This document shows, piece after piece, positions 25,313 through 36,853 of a stretch of 64,000 nt of DNA. Numbering within the stretch: position 1 is the first letter of the stretch; every line of letters starts with the position of its first letter. A program made the translations under genes and the position numbers. The notes under the pieces were generated by a model. It had not been told where the DNA came from. It saw nothing but the letters and a program-made list of their open reading frames with translations, and searched no databases. This DNA comes from Eutrigla gurnardus (lineage: Eukaryota > Chordata > Actinopteri > Perciformes > Triglidae), in the NCBI GenBank assembly GCA_963514095.1, contig OY741280.1, positions 15,491,244 to 15,555,243 of the forward strand, read 5' to 3'.

Positions 25313-27019
25313 TCGTCCAATACAGCCTCTTATCAGTGCTCTCCGGCGAACGTGTAAATAATTACTCCGTGACCACTCGGCTGTGGGAGCTGGAGGGTTG
25401 TTTGCACAAAATAAAGAGGATATTTTTAAAAAAAGGGCGATGGGTTATTTTAAGAAAGTGGGTGAATCATTTATGGAGGCCCGCTCGGAAGCGTTTGCGC
25501 ACTTGTGCTACCGTACAGAGATGTGTCACCAGCTGGAAATGACGTAACGTGAGGGTGTTTACCTGTGAAACAGGGTGGAAGTTGATTGTATTTGACATCC
25601 GGGAGTGAGTTAATTATGCTTTTCTCTCATAGTTTTCCAAGCGTGTGTGTTTTGGTGGACTTTGGAGGGGCCGTGGCTCGAAGATAAAAGACCAGATTAT
25701 TCTGGCGCTGCCTGGATGTGGTCCAGTCTAAATCTGACCCAGAACTCCTCGCTTTCTTCTGCCCCCTCTCCCTCTCTCCCTCCCTCCCCTGCCTTTGTTC
25801 TCTTTCCTCTCCCCTTTCGTTCTGGCTAAGAGAGAGAGAGAGAGAGATAATGTGCCAGCGTGCCAGCCCAGAGTAGGGGCTTAGAGTGAACCCCCTACTG
25901 AGGATGACTTCCTGTGAGCCCCTCACACACTGAACTTCAAAGCTGGCGTACTGCACTTAATAAAGATAATAGAAGTGGCTGAGTTTCCTCGCGGCGCGTG
26001 GATTCACATTTGTGTTATATTTGACCGATTGTGTTCAGTTTTTACGCCGGTTTAGATGGTGATTTTGTCCGTTTATTCTTTCGATCCATGAATACTAAGC
26101 TGATATGTGTTTGTGGACCCCTCGTGGTCTTTTTCTCCGTCAGTGACCCGTCGGTTGGGGATGGGAGAGATAAGCACTTTGTTTTTGGATGCGGGCACGG
26201 CGGGCTAGCGGGAGGGGGGGCGTGTGCTGAGTTCATCGTGACGAGAGCTTCTTTTGTGTGTCACAGCACCTCCGCTATCTGGCCTGCGGTCTCTCTCCCT
26301 GCACGTCTGACGTCCTCTGTCTCTCTAAGGCCAGCACCCTTTACATTTAAGTGACCGCACATACAGACAAAAAAAGGAATCGGTGTGTTCCCACAGGGAA
26401 AACGTCTGGGCTGGATTTGGCACATTGTGCAGATTGTGCCCACACCAAGTTAAAATATATTGATCGTTAATGTCAATTGTACAGCAGTCAGTGTCATTTC
26501 AGCTTCCTTCCAAGAATGTATTATTGCAAATTCTTAACAATGTGTGAGACCAAGCAGACTGTGTCCATGACTATAGTGGAGATTTAAAAAAAAAAACAAT
26601 GTTTTTGACAGTTTTACACAATTTAATTGTCTAATTTGCATGTGATGCACTGTTTTAATGGCATCGGGATTACTTTTGTTCTGAAAGAAATGATATTGAC
26701 TTAATTTGTTTCTTTTAATGATAAGTGCTTTGTCAATGTGATGGATTTAATTCTTTAATTCTTTAAACATGTTTTATTTAATGAAAGGCGCTCATGCTGC
26801 AAGAAATCCAAAAAAAGACAAAAAAGCGATGAATAACATGGACACCACAATAAATAGAGAAATATCTCTGTCCTATTTGATTAAGCGTTCAACAGAAAGC
26901 ATTGAATTAAATCTTGGTTGGCGTGTACTCTGTTGGCCTGACCTGAACCCGTTGGCACGCTCCATTATCCGCGTACGGATGCTGAACCTTTGCAAGAGAA
27001 CGAGCTGCGAAGGAGAACG

Positions 27020-27345
27020 CTTTTTTTGATCCGAGGCCGTCATTCTGCGACGGCGGACCAAAGCGAGCGAACGCGAGGCAGGTCGGGGGGAATGCATGGG
27101 TGACAGTTAATGAGAAGTGGGCTCGCCGAGAGAGAGCAGATGTGGGCGATCGAGCCTTTAATAGCGAGGGACAATTAGAGCCTCACCTTGAGAGAGGTGG
27201 ACCCTTGTTATCACGGCTTGTCGCCCTAATCACAGCGCGAGCCCGGCAGAATGGATGGCTTTTCAAGACCCGGTTTGTGAACGCGGTCCGACATCCCCTC
27301 ACGATACCTCTGAAGATTTCCTGCCATTAGGAGACGAGGGCTTCC
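27020..27345. promoter_or_regulatory. efna3: CpG-rich candidate regulatory block
   Basis: Many CpGs lie at 27025-27085 and 27120-27300, between AT-rich flanks, and include GACAGTTAATGAG. It is non-repetitive with no convincing ORF. Confidence 0.27.
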
Positions 27346-27383
27346 CATTATCTTTTCCCATTACACCATTTTATTCTCTTTTG

Positions 27384-27404
27384 CGTGTGTGTGTGTGTGT
27401 GTGT
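27384..27404 (+). repeat. (GT)10 microsatellite
   Basis: A perfect short GT tract. Confidence 0.93.
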
Positions 27405-28129
27405 AACCCATCCCGATATTTGGACATTACCTTTAAGACTATAGCGCATATATTGGAGCCTCTCAAAATCCCACTTGCATTAAACTAAAACATAAAATGT
27501 GGAGTTTAATTGGTGGGTTTTAGTGCTCGGTAAAGTGTAAGCCGTTTTGCTGCCAATCCACACCAAGGCAAAGCCCAAAGCACGAGGGCCAACTGCAGCC
27601 AGTAAAGTATTCCCAAGTGGTCCTTGGAAACATTTTACTGTAATAAAAGAAGGAAAAAAAAGAGAGAGAAAAAAACACGCTCAGTGGCCTCTATTACATT
27701 TGTTTTATGCAGTCTAGTTGGAGGAGAGCCACGGTTTAATATTCATATTGTCATCCATATTTCTGTTTGATATTTAAACTTCCTCCATGGATGTCTAGAA
27801 AGTAAAGAGCAGTTTAAGCCACATAGATTAATCAAATTGAATTTATGCCTGATCATACTTTCCCTCCGAAACCGAGCTGGCACCGACCCACAATGCTTTG
27901 CGAGTGATTTAATCAGGGGTTGGCTCTGGTGGCAGTGGCGTTTTATTATGTTGATCATGATCCGTGTTGTTCCCCTCACTGCAACGATTCATATAAGGAG
28001 GCCCAACAAGCAAACACAAAGTGCTCTTTGCGTCGGACCGCCGTCTGCTGGCCCGTCTGATTCACGACTCTTTAACAAAGCAGCGCTGCATATGTGAGCA
28101 ATTCAGCCAAATATCCTCTATTGCTTTGT

Positions 28130-28620
28130 GTCAAGGGCTTCAAGAGGTAAAACCATCCAGCCGCTCTCATGCATTTGCCTCGCTTAAGTTGGCTAATACT
28201 TTACATTTGTGAACGGGTCCCTCGAGCTCCTTCTTTACTAAAGGCACGCCCCGGAGCAAGGCTGGGGGATCCGGAGACACCAAACCGCAGGGTGGAATAG
28301 TGAGCAGGAAGGCCGCCGTTCCGCTGAGAGATCCATTTCTCAGCCCCCTTGTGTCGGCAAGAATTGGCCCCCTCACGAGCTGCTGGATGCCGTTCTTTAG
28401 CTGAGGCTGCACTGTGACCTCCCGCCGCGAGAGGAAAAGCAAAGAGCTTTCGCTTATAGGGGATCAATAAAATATCACTTCAAAGCTGAAATCCATAACT
28501 TTCTGCGTGGGGAAAACCACAGCGGCGATCGAGCATTTGAATGCGGCGCTCGTGAAGTCGTTTCGCCTTGTCGTCGTCGGCATGCGGCGTAAATTAGAGG
28601 GATGAATCATCTACACGGTT
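28130..28620. promoter_or_regulatory. efna3: CpG-containing candidate regulatory block
   Basis: A non-repetitive block holds CpG clusters (28230-28345, 28515-28595) and GGATCAATAAAATATC. Minus-strand frames of about 90 codons cross it but match nothing recognised. Confidence 0.25.
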
Positions 28621-31600
28621 TATTCAAGGGCAAGCATTCGTCAGGTCGGAATATTTTAACAGAAAGGAAAACACGCCCATATTTATACACAAATATCACC
28701 AAATCAGCAAACGAGCTCCGTGGCAGGCGCGGTTCATCAGAAGCACCGGCGTGATAAAACGTCCACAAACAGCCATCACTTCAATGAAGTACATAGAGAG
28801 GAAAACAAATGTGACAAACAGCTGACACCAACACAAATGGATTCATCACTGAAGTGATTAATTCATTTCAAAGCGTCGGCATTTCAGCATTTTTTTTTCG
28901 GTGTGGAGAGCGGAGCACGCTGTGAATGTGATGACAACTGATATTCTTCTTTTTTTTTTACTTTATGAGCCCGTTCAGGTGATAGTGGTCAAGGTGTCCT
29001 TGTGGTTTCTTCAGCAGGACTGTATGCTGGGGATGGAGCTATACGGGATCGCTCCGAGGTGCGGGTGTAAATGGTGAACGTTATTGCAAAGCTTCCCGGG
29101 AATTAGATAAAGACCCGGGAACGAGATGTGGCAGAAAAGGCAGAAGGCCCGGGAACAGGGGAGGAATGGGTAAATCTAAAAAAAAAATGTTCCTCAATTT
29201 CTCCGACGGAGGCCGGAGGTTGTGGAGGTGGTGGAAGGAGCTGGCGGATGCCTCCCTCCCGACGGTCTCATAGTAATAGAAGAGAGTTGCAGCGTTTGCC
29301 TCTTCCCTCCCTGGCTCAGCACGTTTCTCCCTCAATCCTCCATTTTGGATCGAAACGTTGTAAACCCGGGCCGTTAATTGCGACGTTAACTCAATCAGTG
29401 ACGACTCACAGGAGATGTTGTGTTCCTCTGTGTGTGTGTGCGTGTCTGATGGTTGTCTTGTGTCCTTTGTGCGCATGTGTGCGTGCACAAGTAATGAGTT
29501 TTGGTGCTGAGGTACGGAGAAAAACAGCCGAGCCCAGTCCGGGGGACTCTCGACGGTGATAAACAGACGAGTGGTGGATGGCTTTTTAAGTCGCCGCCAT
29601 TTCACGCGTCGGTGGTTTATCCTCCTGATGAGGCTGATGTTGATTCCCCCGGAGAGTGTGTTTTTTAAGGTCATCAATGATGACGCCGCGCTGACCTCGT
29701 CTTTACTGTGAGGCGCCGCTCCGACAGTAGAGATACACAAGGATTTACATAATTGCTTTAATAAAAAGTTTAATCGACGCATCTTCGAGGCAGCCATATT
29801 GGAAAGCCGCAATGACAAACAACGCAGACACCAAGGAACACCTTGTTCTGTTAATTGGACGTAAATTGCTCACTTGTTGGGGCGGTGGGTTTGATGCGGA
29901 GAGAGAGAGCGTTGATTCTTTATTGTTATAATAATTTAATTGACTCCGTGATGCCGACTTTGACGCTGGAAAATCGCAAGCAACAAGCCATTAAGCAAGT
30001 AATAAAAAGTTTTTACAGCTGTTATTTGACTTTCGTGTGACACTATGTTGTTATTCCATAAAATTTGACCTCTGATATCAACATTAAAGGGACATATTGG
30101 TATCATTTTATTCTTTACATACCTATCAGCCATAAAGGAATACTTGGAGACAACTCTGTTTTTTTCTTGCAGTGAAGAATCCAAACACAGAGAAAAGTCT
30201 CGGTGAATTGAAGTAAATTGATGCAGTTGTTAAACCACATCAAAACATCCTTTTAAAAAAAAAAGAAAAAATAAGAACTACGTGCAGTTTACTTCCCAAA
30301 CACATGTTTCGGCTAAAACCGCCCTATTTAAAACACCTCTGCATAAACAGCCTGGCGTCTGCCTGTTTGAGCAGATGTGTGTGTTCAGGAAGCGGTGAGC
30401 GTACGGCTGGGTAAATTAGGAAGATTCTGCAGGAGCTGTGTGAGACGGATGTGAACAGGTGTTCTGATTTAGATTTGCTGTATTTCAACGCGGCTTCCAT
30501 TTTTTGGACTCTTCATTCACTGAAGAGGGAAAAACAAGTTTTCTTTGAGAATGTGAGGTAGCACGAGGTGATTCATTGATATACAAATCATCACTTTTTG
30601 GGGTGAAGTATTGCTTTTTTTTTTTCATACCTTTTTATTTATTTATTGAAGTTTTCAGTCAGAAGCTATTACTGTCTTTTCCGCTACAAGGTTGGACGAT
30701 GTCGAATGCAACAACTTGTCTCTTTTCCGGCTGTTTTTTAATGCATTTGTGAAAACAGTTGGAGCCCGTGGCGCTAAATGTAGGGCGAACCTGCAGCAGA
30801 ACAAACACTAACTTCACACTGAAGAATACCTTGGTGGGTTCACACTTTACATATCCATTCACATCAGTGAAAAAAACACAAAAAAACACAAAACAAATAC
30901 AATTGCGCTGCCATTGTTTTCCTTGAACGCCAGCAGCGCTCGTGGTTCGGCTTTTTGGTAATAATTAGATAGAAGAATGACGGAGGACATGGATGTGTTT
31001 TGGGTTTTACGCTCAACAACAACAACAAAAAGATTGACACAACTCATGTGGAAAGTGATGGATATAAATTCCTGATGATGCCTCACTTTGTGTTACTCAC
31101 GATTCTTTATGGTGGCTTGTTTTATTAGTTTCTTTTACTACAGGAACTATGGATTTTCTGTGGTTGTAGGAGATGCTCTGTTCTTGTCCACTGTTTGTTT
31201 GTGAGTGTCTTTAGCTGCAGCGCTGCCGTACCATTGTTATTTATTGATACCTGCGGTATCCTCCAAAGACTCTTTTTAGCGCAGATGTGAAAGGTGCAGC
31301 GGTGCTATCTTTGTCTTCCTCGCTCGCTCTCTCTCCCCTGTTATCTGCCTCCCCTGGCAGTCTTCGCCAGCCTCTACTAACTAGCTGCACACTCCCACTC
31401 ATAGCAAAATGATGATGAGACAGCAAAACCAGCACGGAGACAATGCACGGCGGGAAGAGCGGAAGACACTGGGAGAGAGGGAGTGGGCTGCAGGAAAAGG
31501 GAGAGAATGAGAGCCATCAGTCTTTTTTTATGCACTTTTACCACATATATGTGCGTCCCCGGGGAGCACTATGTCTCTGTCTCGGCCTCTGCCTCCCTTT

Positions 31601-31637
31601 CTGCGCCTTTCTCTTTGTTGTCATCATTCAATGCATC

Positions 31638-31668
31638 CCTCCTCCTCCTCCTCCTCCTCCTCCTCCTT
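31638..31668 (+). repeat. (CCT)10 microsatellite
   Basis: A trinucleotide tract; open frames of Leu/Pro or Arg over it are artefacts. Confidence 0.95.
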
Positions 31669-32043
31669 CCCCCCACACACCATAAGTTATTAAATCTCCT
31701 CTCACCCGCGTTCTTCAGGTTCTCCTCTCCTCCCTCCATTCCTCTGTGCCCCGCAACCTTTCTGTCTTGTGCCACTAAGTGGACTGCTTATATAACAGTG
31801 CACACCTAGAGGGACTCCTCTCACCCAGCCAGCCTGTTCTTCTCACTTCACCCTTTTAGTCTTTTTTTTTCTCGTTTTGGCACCAACCTTCTCTTCTTCC
31901 TCCACGGTCGTTTTTCCTCCTTTCTTCCTCCACTTCTTCCATCGCTGATTGGAACCAATGACCCTCCTGCCGCGTAGCTGCATCTACTGAGGCGAAGCGA
32001 TAACCAAAACAGTGAGCAGTAGAGTAACAGGGCTGCGTGTTCA

Positions 32044-32337
32044 TCCAGGGCTGAAGCGATTATAGCAACAGCAGAAAAATGAATGTTTTGATAGTTCATT
32101 ACCGGTAATTAAGTTATGTACCAACCAAATTATTAAAAACAATCCCCAATGTTCTGCTCAAATGTGAGGATTTGCTTCCTTTTTTTCCAGTCTTATAAAT
32201 TGTTTTGAGATGCCGACTGGAAAAAACAAGCAATTTGAAGACGTCACCATTGGTGAGCTTGTGAGAGAATGGACTAAATGATCAATAGAGTCATCAAAAA
32301 ACAAATATTGATAAAGAAACGAATCATTGCAGCCCTT
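32044..32337. mobile_element. Short nonautonomous DNA transposon with inverted ends
   Basis: The left end CCAGGGCTGAAGCGATTAT and the right end CGAATCATTGCAGCCCTT are imperfect inverted repeats about 290 bases apart. The interior is AT-rich with no ORF. The ends match the common teleost AGGGCTGCAACGATTA family (hAT-like). No clear target duplication is visible. Confidence 0.5.
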
Positions 32338-32492
32338 GATTGATGTCCAGCTTGGACCCTCAAGCCACATCGATGCACCAAACTATCAGTTATTAATGTT
32401 ATTCATTTCAGTAGAATCTCATGTGCATGCATTTTATATTTCTCAACAAATGCATCAATGTTACTGCTCCATCTCAGTAGCATCCAGCAGTG

Positions 32493-32498
<6 letters not shown>

Positions 32499-32542
<44 letters not shown>
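32499..32542 (+). repeat. (AC)22 microsatellite
   Basis: A perfect AC tract. Confidence 0.97.
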
Positions 32543-32544
<2 letters not shown>

Positions 32545-33168
32545 TATTCCTCTCCTAGCACGCCGCCGTCCTCTCACCTATTTCTCAATGACTGCGTCAC
32601 TCTCCTACTTTTTACACGCCACTCGCATCCAGGATCCTCCTTATCGTTTTCGTATTCAACACGTCCTCTTTCTCCCACTTTCATCTTAAGTCTATCTGCT
32701 TACCATCCTCTCTATCCCACACCCATTGTACCACTTTATCTACCCCCCCACCCCCCAACTTCTCCACCACCAACCCCCCTCTCTAAATATAGTCCCTTTG
32801 AAGCATAGCTGTGTTGTCTCTCCTGCAACACTGCAAGACAAAAGTCTGTCATCTCACATCTGAGCAGCGGGGATAGAAAGCACAGATAAGATTGATGGCC
32901 CAAAAAGAAACACTGGTTAAGAGAATTGATATTCATCTGCCTGTGTAAACGAGGAGAAGGGGTAGGAGATGAGAGGGAGGATGGCAGAGGAGGAGAGCAT
33001 CCAGAAAAAAAAATGGTTGTAACGCACACGGCGAGGAAGATGGCGAGACAGAGAGAGAGAGAGAGAGGTGGAGAGGTGTTGTGACATTTCTGATCCACAT
33101 TTTGTAATTGAATAATAATCTCTCTGGAGGCCTGACCTAGTAACGTATGCGCGTGTTGGTGTGCGTCG

Positions 33169-33170
<2 letters not shown>

Positions 33171-33204
<34 letters not shown>
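33171..33204 (+). repeat. (GT)17 microsatellite
   Basis: A perfect GT tract, with shorter GT runs up to 33270. Confidence 0.96.
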
Positions 33205-33207
<3 letters not shown>

Positions 33208-33643
33208 GGGGGGTACAATAATACACAGTAAGGTATTAGTGTGTGTGAGAGTGTGTGTACGTGTGTGTTTGTAACAGAAAATGTGTAAAAGAGAGGAGAG
33301 GGGGAAAAAAGTGCAGAGGAGAAAAGAGGGAAGGTTAATAATCACAAGACGGCTCAATACCTCCCCCTAGCGGTGCACATGAGTCTTTACAGCTGTAGGT
33401 GGTGCATGTTTCACATCACTGCAGCCAAGGACAATTCCCATCTCATCAGCTCACCTGCAGGAGCCCTTCTAATGGCTTCTACTTTGTCTAATTACAGATT
33501 GCGCAATTTACATAATAAGTATACTTAGTATTATAAACAGTGAAGATCACAGCGTGGCAGCTGAATGCGAAATCATATCACATCATCCTCTCAGTTGTTC
33601 AGTGAGGAGTCTTGAATCGGGGTTACTGTACTGTCATGTACGT

Positions 33644-33647
<4 letters not shown>

Positions 33648-33676
<29 letters not shown>
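33648..33676 (+). repeat. (CA)14 microsatellite
   Basis: A perfect CA tract. Confidence 0.96.
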
Positions 33677-33678
<2 letters not shown>

Positions 33679-34479
33679 AACCTCAGAGTGGCCTTCCTTA
33701 CCTGCTAACAGCCTGCTCGTCCATCAGCGGCGGTTGCCAGGGGAGCCTCGGCCATCATACGTACCCGCGTGCAGGCCGGTTCCCCGGCGGCCAGAGCATA
33801 CATCGCCACTGACAGGATATCCTTCCGCCTCGATGACCCTGCTTGTGGCCGGCTCAGGGGGAAAAGACAGGAGTGCAGATTATCATTCTCAGCAGCGTTC
33901 TCAGCACTCGCCACGTGGCATTTGGTGAGGAAATGTGTGGGTTTTATATGCAGAAGGGGGAGAAAGGTGTGTGGTTTCATTAATATGCACCAAGCATCTT
34001 TGTGCTGCTTCTGCATGGAGAATTTGCTGCTTTTCTCTGGTTTTTGGTCTATGAAATATGGTAATTATTGTCTTTTGATGGAATCATATCATGATGAATT
34101 CATATAGAGAGATATCGTAATGCATAATGATATATTGAAAATAACAAAATCATACTAACTAAAATTACTCTGAAAAATTTGGTGTGAAATATTTTGAGGG
34201 AATATCTTCTGAAGATTGCATTTTTGTCATCACACTTAATATTGCCACTATACTGGACTCCACTACCCAGAATACAATGCATGCATCTCCGGTTGTCTGC
34301 TAATGATGGAGAATTATGTGTAAAGTCCACTTGGAGTGTACAAAAAGTCTTTACCATGCGGTTCTTTCACATTCATTTATTGAATTAACCAGAAAACACG
34401 CTTTATTGTGATATATATCATGAGGAATATTTTAACATTTTGGGAAATTCTTTTATTTGCTTTCTTGCCCAGAGTTAGA

Positions 34480-34640
34480 TGAGAAATCCAACACCAATAT
34501 GTCCGTTGAATAAAAAAGGTACAGCGAGGAGACGGTTAATGTAGCTTGGCATAAAGACTGGGAACATTCTGGCTCCGTCCAAAGGTACAAAACTCTTTAA
34601 GCACCTCTAAAGCTCACTAATTAACATGTTGAGAACAAGT
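34480..34640. repeat. Foldback-type teleost repeat copy just upstream of exon 2
   Basis: GGTTAATGTAGCTTGGCATAAAGACTGGGAAC, split here as TAGCTTGGCATAAAGACTGG and GGAACATTCTGGCTCCGTCC, then AAAGGTACAAAAC and CACCTCTAAAGCTCACTAAT, follow a familiar fish repeat. It lies 190-350 bases before the exon 2 acceptor. Confidence 0.6.
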
Positions 34641-34829
34641 TGCAGTTTTATGGGGTGTTATGCGCACGACTATTGCTTGGCTGGTAGATGTGATTCTCTG
34701 GTGTTTGGTTGCCTGGCAACCTCCTGCTGCCAACAAGACCCCCAAACTATTCCTTTTAACAGATAATGAAAACAAGTCAGAATTAGCAGCCCGAGGTACT
34801 AACTCCACTTGTCTGTGTTTTTCCTACAG

Positions 34830-35131
34830 CTTACGGAGGGAGGGCTACACGGTGCAGGTCAGCGTCAACGACTACCTGGACATCTACTGCCCGCACTATA
34901 ACACCAGCCAGCGGGGGACGCTGGAGCGCACCGTGGCCGAGCAGTACATCCTCTACATGGTCAGCTACCGCGGCTACCGCACCTGCGACCCCCAGCTGGG
35001 CTTCAAGCGCTGGGAGTGCAACCGGCCCCACGCGCCCCACGCCCCCATCAAGTTCTCTGAGAAGTTCCAGCGCTACAGCGCCTTCTCGCTGGGCTACGAG
35101 TTCAACGTGGGACAGGAGTACTACTACATCT
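34830..35131 (+). CDS. efna3: efna3 exon 2: Eph-receptor-binding domain of ephrin-A3
   Basis: The exon encodes 100 whole codons plus two split ones. It begins after a pyrimidine-rich acceptor ending CTACAG, with one base completing a codon (His in family members). It ends in T before the consensus donor GTGAGT. The product is most of the cupredoxin-like ephrin ectodomain. Visible landmarks are LRREGYTVQVSVNDYLDIYC at the start, then PHYNTS, AEQYILYMVSYRGYRTC, FKRWECNRPHAPHAP, and finally KFSEKFQRYSAFSLGYEF. The last segment is the G-H loop region that in this family inserts into the Eph receptor channel. Three of the four disulfide cysteines lie here (IYC, RTC, WEC). NTS in PHYNTS is an N-glycosylation sequon at the position of NSS in mammalian EFNA3. 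The stretch between it and AEQY is short and lacks the Gly-rich insert of the human protein. Third positions are strongly G/C, unlike the flanking introns. This is the firmest coding call in the window. Confidence 0.97.
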
Positions 35132-35314
35132 GTGAGTCAGGCTTATTGTGATGGATAGAAAAAGGGGCCTTCGTGGGGGCGTTGCTCATAGATCCTGGAA
35201 GTTCGGCCGAGGACGGGCGGTTGCTCTGTTGCAGGGCTGCAGTTTGCACAGCTGATTGATGGAGGCGGCCTGCAGAGGGCACAACATTGACACGTTGTTT
35301 GTTCTCTGTTGCAG
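35132..35314 (+). other. efna3: efna3 intron 2 (183 bp)
   Basis: A short GT-AG intron (GTGAGT ... TTGCAG) interrupts a Ser codon after its first base. The sequence between is not repetitive and holds no recognisable feature. Its short length suggests splicing by exon/intron definition across the 302- and 66-base exons. Confidence 0.93.
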
Positions 35315-35380
35315 CCACGCCCACCCACCACCACGGCCACAGCTGCCTGAGACTGAGGGTCTACGTCTGCTGCTCCACCG
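35315..35380 (+). CDS. efna3: efna3 exon 3: end of the ephrin ectodomain
   Basis: This 66-base exon follows a TTGCAG acceptor and precedes the donor GTGAGA. It completes the Ser codon split with exon 2 and reads STPTHHHGHSCLRLRVYVCC then ST, leaving one G for the next exon. CLRLRVYV is the final strand of the ephrin fold, and its Cys is the fourth conserved disulfide cysteine. The CC pair also occurs in mammalian EFNA3 (VFVCC). The His-rich turn replaces the family's THNLHWK-like segment. The exon starts and ends in the same phase, so skipping it would keep the frame while removing the last strand of the domain. Skipping of the equivalent 22-residue segment is described for EFNA1. Confidence 0.96.
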
Positions 35381-36775
35381 GTGAGACCCAAACCCCATCT
35401 TCACTCATTTCATACCATCGTTTCCCCTCCCATGTTTTTACATCTCCAGAAAGCACAGAGAAATCTCGTCTCTGATGATGGCGTCTTTTCCTTCGAAGCA
35501 TTGTTTTTTTATTTTTTTGAGAGAGAGAGTGATTGCTTAATGTTATTCTCTGTCTCAGTGCTATTACAATCGTGCTCCATCTCTCCCTCTGTGAATGACA
35601 TGCTCTCATGAAGCCCAACAAAAGATGTAAAAGAAAAATAATCTGATTCCGCTTCAAGATTCTCTCTACTCTCCCTCCTCTCCCTCCCTCTTGACCACCT
35701 CCCCTCTCTCCCCCACCGTCTATCTCGTCTTCTCTCGTTCTGCTCCTCTGATGCCTGCTGCCCTGTATAGTGTGTGTGTTATTTTTACCCTGGTTGCCTG
35801 CTCTCTCCCTTGCAGGCCTTTGATCAGGCAGCCCAGTGCTGAAAGCCTCCCCCTCTCCTCTAACCTTGTCAGCACTAATACATCCCACACTCAGGCCAGT
35901 GTCAGCCCCTGTGTACACATCACCTTAACACCCACCCTCCCCATCCCGGTGTCACGGCTAATCTATTGATGTGTCTACCACGCCTCCATTTGCTTCTGTG
36001 TGTGTGTGTGTGTGTAGGAGTTCGAGCACGGGTGTGTGTTTATCTGCACATAGTAGTTTTGGCGGCCGTAAATCTTGTGAATGTGTGTGTGTTGGGCTGC
36101 ATGAATGGCTATGTGTGCGTCGGTGCATTTAGTCAGTTTACAATCCCCGACCTTTACTCAGCAAGGTCATTTTAACAGCTTGCTATCAAAAAGCTGTTGA
36201 TTTCAGCTGCCTCCGGACCGTTTTCCATTTTCTACCGCCGCACGTCTCCCGCCTTAACCCCTTCGCACGACATCGAGACGAGAAAGAGATGTGAATATTC
36301 AGGACATACGCTTTACACCTGCGGAGCGATTGCCGCCGGCGGTCGATGCAAATGGCGTTTCATCCCTCCTTGGTTCAGAAAAACAAAATACACGAGGATG
36401 CATACACACACCAACACAGCCGCACGTCATTCATCCACGCACGATTTGGCAATGCAGACTGAATGTAATTCGATGTCTAGACGAGCAGCCAATGTAGAAG
36501 TGATTTCTGTCCAAATGGTTTTTAATCTTCAGATGGAAGTCTGGATTCTGAGTCCAGTATTTCTCCATGTTTTCTCAGCGGCATGGGCACACTAACTGCT
36601 CCGTGCTCTGCTGTATCCGTTAGAATAGAATTTAGCGGTGCCGAAAATGCACATTTCACCCGGTCTTGTCATTTTAATGACGTGTTTTCTCTCCCTGTCT
36701 CTCCTCCCTCGCTGTTTCTTTCCTTACCCCACCTCTTCCCTCTCTGTGTTTGTGTATATGTGGTGTGTTTCTCAG
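35381..36775 (+). other. efna3: efna3 intron 3 (1.4 kb)
   Basis: This GT-AG intron (GTGAGA ... TTTCTCAG) contains pyrimidine-rich stretches, a short (GT)n run near 35997-36017 and a perfect octamer ATGCAAAT at 36346-36353. The latter lies in a moderately CpG-rich block at about 36200-36380. No extra exon is recognised. Confidence 0.9.
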
Positions 36776-36853
36776 TTTCCCAGGCAGATGATGACTCCAG
36801 TCAGACCTCTCCCGACTACACAGTCAGGCCAAACATCAAAATACACAACATCG
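36776..36853 (+). CDS. efna3: efna3 exon 4: stalk segment
   Basis: This 78-base exon encodes the stalk between the folded domain and the anchor signal. It completes the G left by exon 3 as Val and reads VSQADDDSSQTSPDYTVRPN then IKIHNI, ending in G before a consensus GTGAGT donor. The segment is hydrophilic, acidic and serine-rich, corresponding to the variable region of mammalian EFNA3 that ends GPNVKIN. The acceptor was chosen by frame: CTCAG at 36771-36775 gives the open frame, while a second AG eight bases on (36782-36783) would run into a stop within two codons. Entry and exit phases match, so the exon can be skipped in frame. Omission of the equivalent exon is known for ephrin-A5. Confidence 0.92.

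Noticed and set aside
29081..29818. 245-codon minus-strand open frame
   Set aside because: No family resemblance, a His-Thr tract inside, and an overlapping 143-codon frame on the + strand. It probably reflects moderate GC content.
34258..34285. ACTACCCAGAATACAATGCATG, resembling a ZNF143-type site
   Set aside because: The spacing differs from the consensus and similar words occur inside common fish repeats.
34831..35040. Minus-strand open frame opposite efna3 exon 2
   Set aside because: It is a mirror of strongly G/C-ending codons in the true exon.
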